A DNA stretch of 41,312 bases from Chloroflexota bacterium (GTDB lineage Bacteria; Chloroflexota; Dehalococcoidia; Dehalococcoidales; UBA2162), in contig JACPPV010000029.1 in assembly GCA_016190825.1 (NCBI GenBank), positions 1 through 41,312 of the forward strand, in the 5' to 3' direction. Position 1 is the stretch's first letter. Each line of letters opens with the position of its first letter. Below are positions 41,237 through 41,312 of this stretch, piece after piece. Both the position numbers and the translations under genes were made by a program. Under the pieces are notes generated by a model. It did no database searches, had not been told where the DNA came from, and saw only the letters and a program-made list of their open reading frames with translations.

Positions 41237-41312
41237 AGTGTCTTTACCCTCTTCAGATTCTACCCTGTGACGGCGGAAATGTATAGCGCGCTGCCTGTGT
41301 TGTATACTCTGC

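Noticed and set aside
1-41312. CRISPR array
   Set aside because: No regularly spaced direct repeats of 24-40 bp were seen. The only tandem array is the 15-bp linker repeat at 920-1009.

Overview
The window reads as a stretch of chromosome from an uncultured-type Chloroflexota bacterium, most likely Dehalococcoidia-like. This is an inference from gene content: a DUF763 protein, an FmdB-type zinc ribbon, cytochrome c lipoproteins with Pro/Ala linkers, TTG/GTG starts, and scattered GTCATTGCGAG-type intergenic repeats. No rRNA is present, so the taxonomy is tentative.

Layout. 1-1089: 5' part of a family 5 solute-binding lipoprotein gene (minus). 1691-2773: YchF GTPase (plus). 2860-9836: a minus-strand block transcribed otsA > otsB > mscS-like channel > treT-like glycosyltransferase > membrane glycosyltransferase. 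It looks like an osmoadaptation unit that makes trehalose by two routes and pairs this with a pressure-release channel. 10318-10935: M23 endopeptidase-like protein. 11123-13594: ClpC with a near-consensus promoter.

13833-16179 is a complete mobile element of the IS1595 (ISXO2) kind. It has matching terminal inverted repeats and a 9-bp direct duplication, and it sits in the centre of a palindromic intergenic repeat. Besides the transposase it carries two small unknown genes, a tRNA-like structure, an 88-nt inverted-repeat RNA-like structure and a 52-codon gene overlapping the transposase tail. It lies 12 bp past the stop of a DNA methyltransferase with a nuclease-like C-terminal domain (16200-17819), which appears to be transcribed as a leaderless mRNA.

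18047-22919: SbcC, a hicB-hicA toxin-antitoxin pair bracketed by two copies of the sbcC 3' end, a small protein coupled to an SDH/SppA-like serine protease, and an HD-domain protein. 23075-25963: UvrA. 26129-27829: an unusual protein joining Cys-rich zinc-ribbon-like segments, about five membrane helices and a CAP/SCP domain.

28164-37361 is an electron-transfer region. It holds a triheme and a monoheme c-type lipoprotein, a NarL-type two-component pair, a membrane-anchored degenerate receiver, and a cyclic-nucleotide-binding-like protein without DNA-binding domain. These are followed by a four-cluster Tat ferredoxin subunit, an NrfD/PsrC-type quinone subunit, a small membrane protein and a cytochrome c lipoprotein with a helical C-terminal half. 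No molybdopterin or other catalytic subunit lies in the window.

37413-41236: nitroreductase, FmdB-like protein, DUF763 protein, DUF2807 lipoprotein and a DUF1461/TIGR01906 membrane protein.

The best candidates for something new are the passenger-carrying IS1595 element with its RNA-like structures and the orphan ferredoxin-NrfD-cytochrome module with its odd regulators. All family assignments are from reading motifs; no database search was run.
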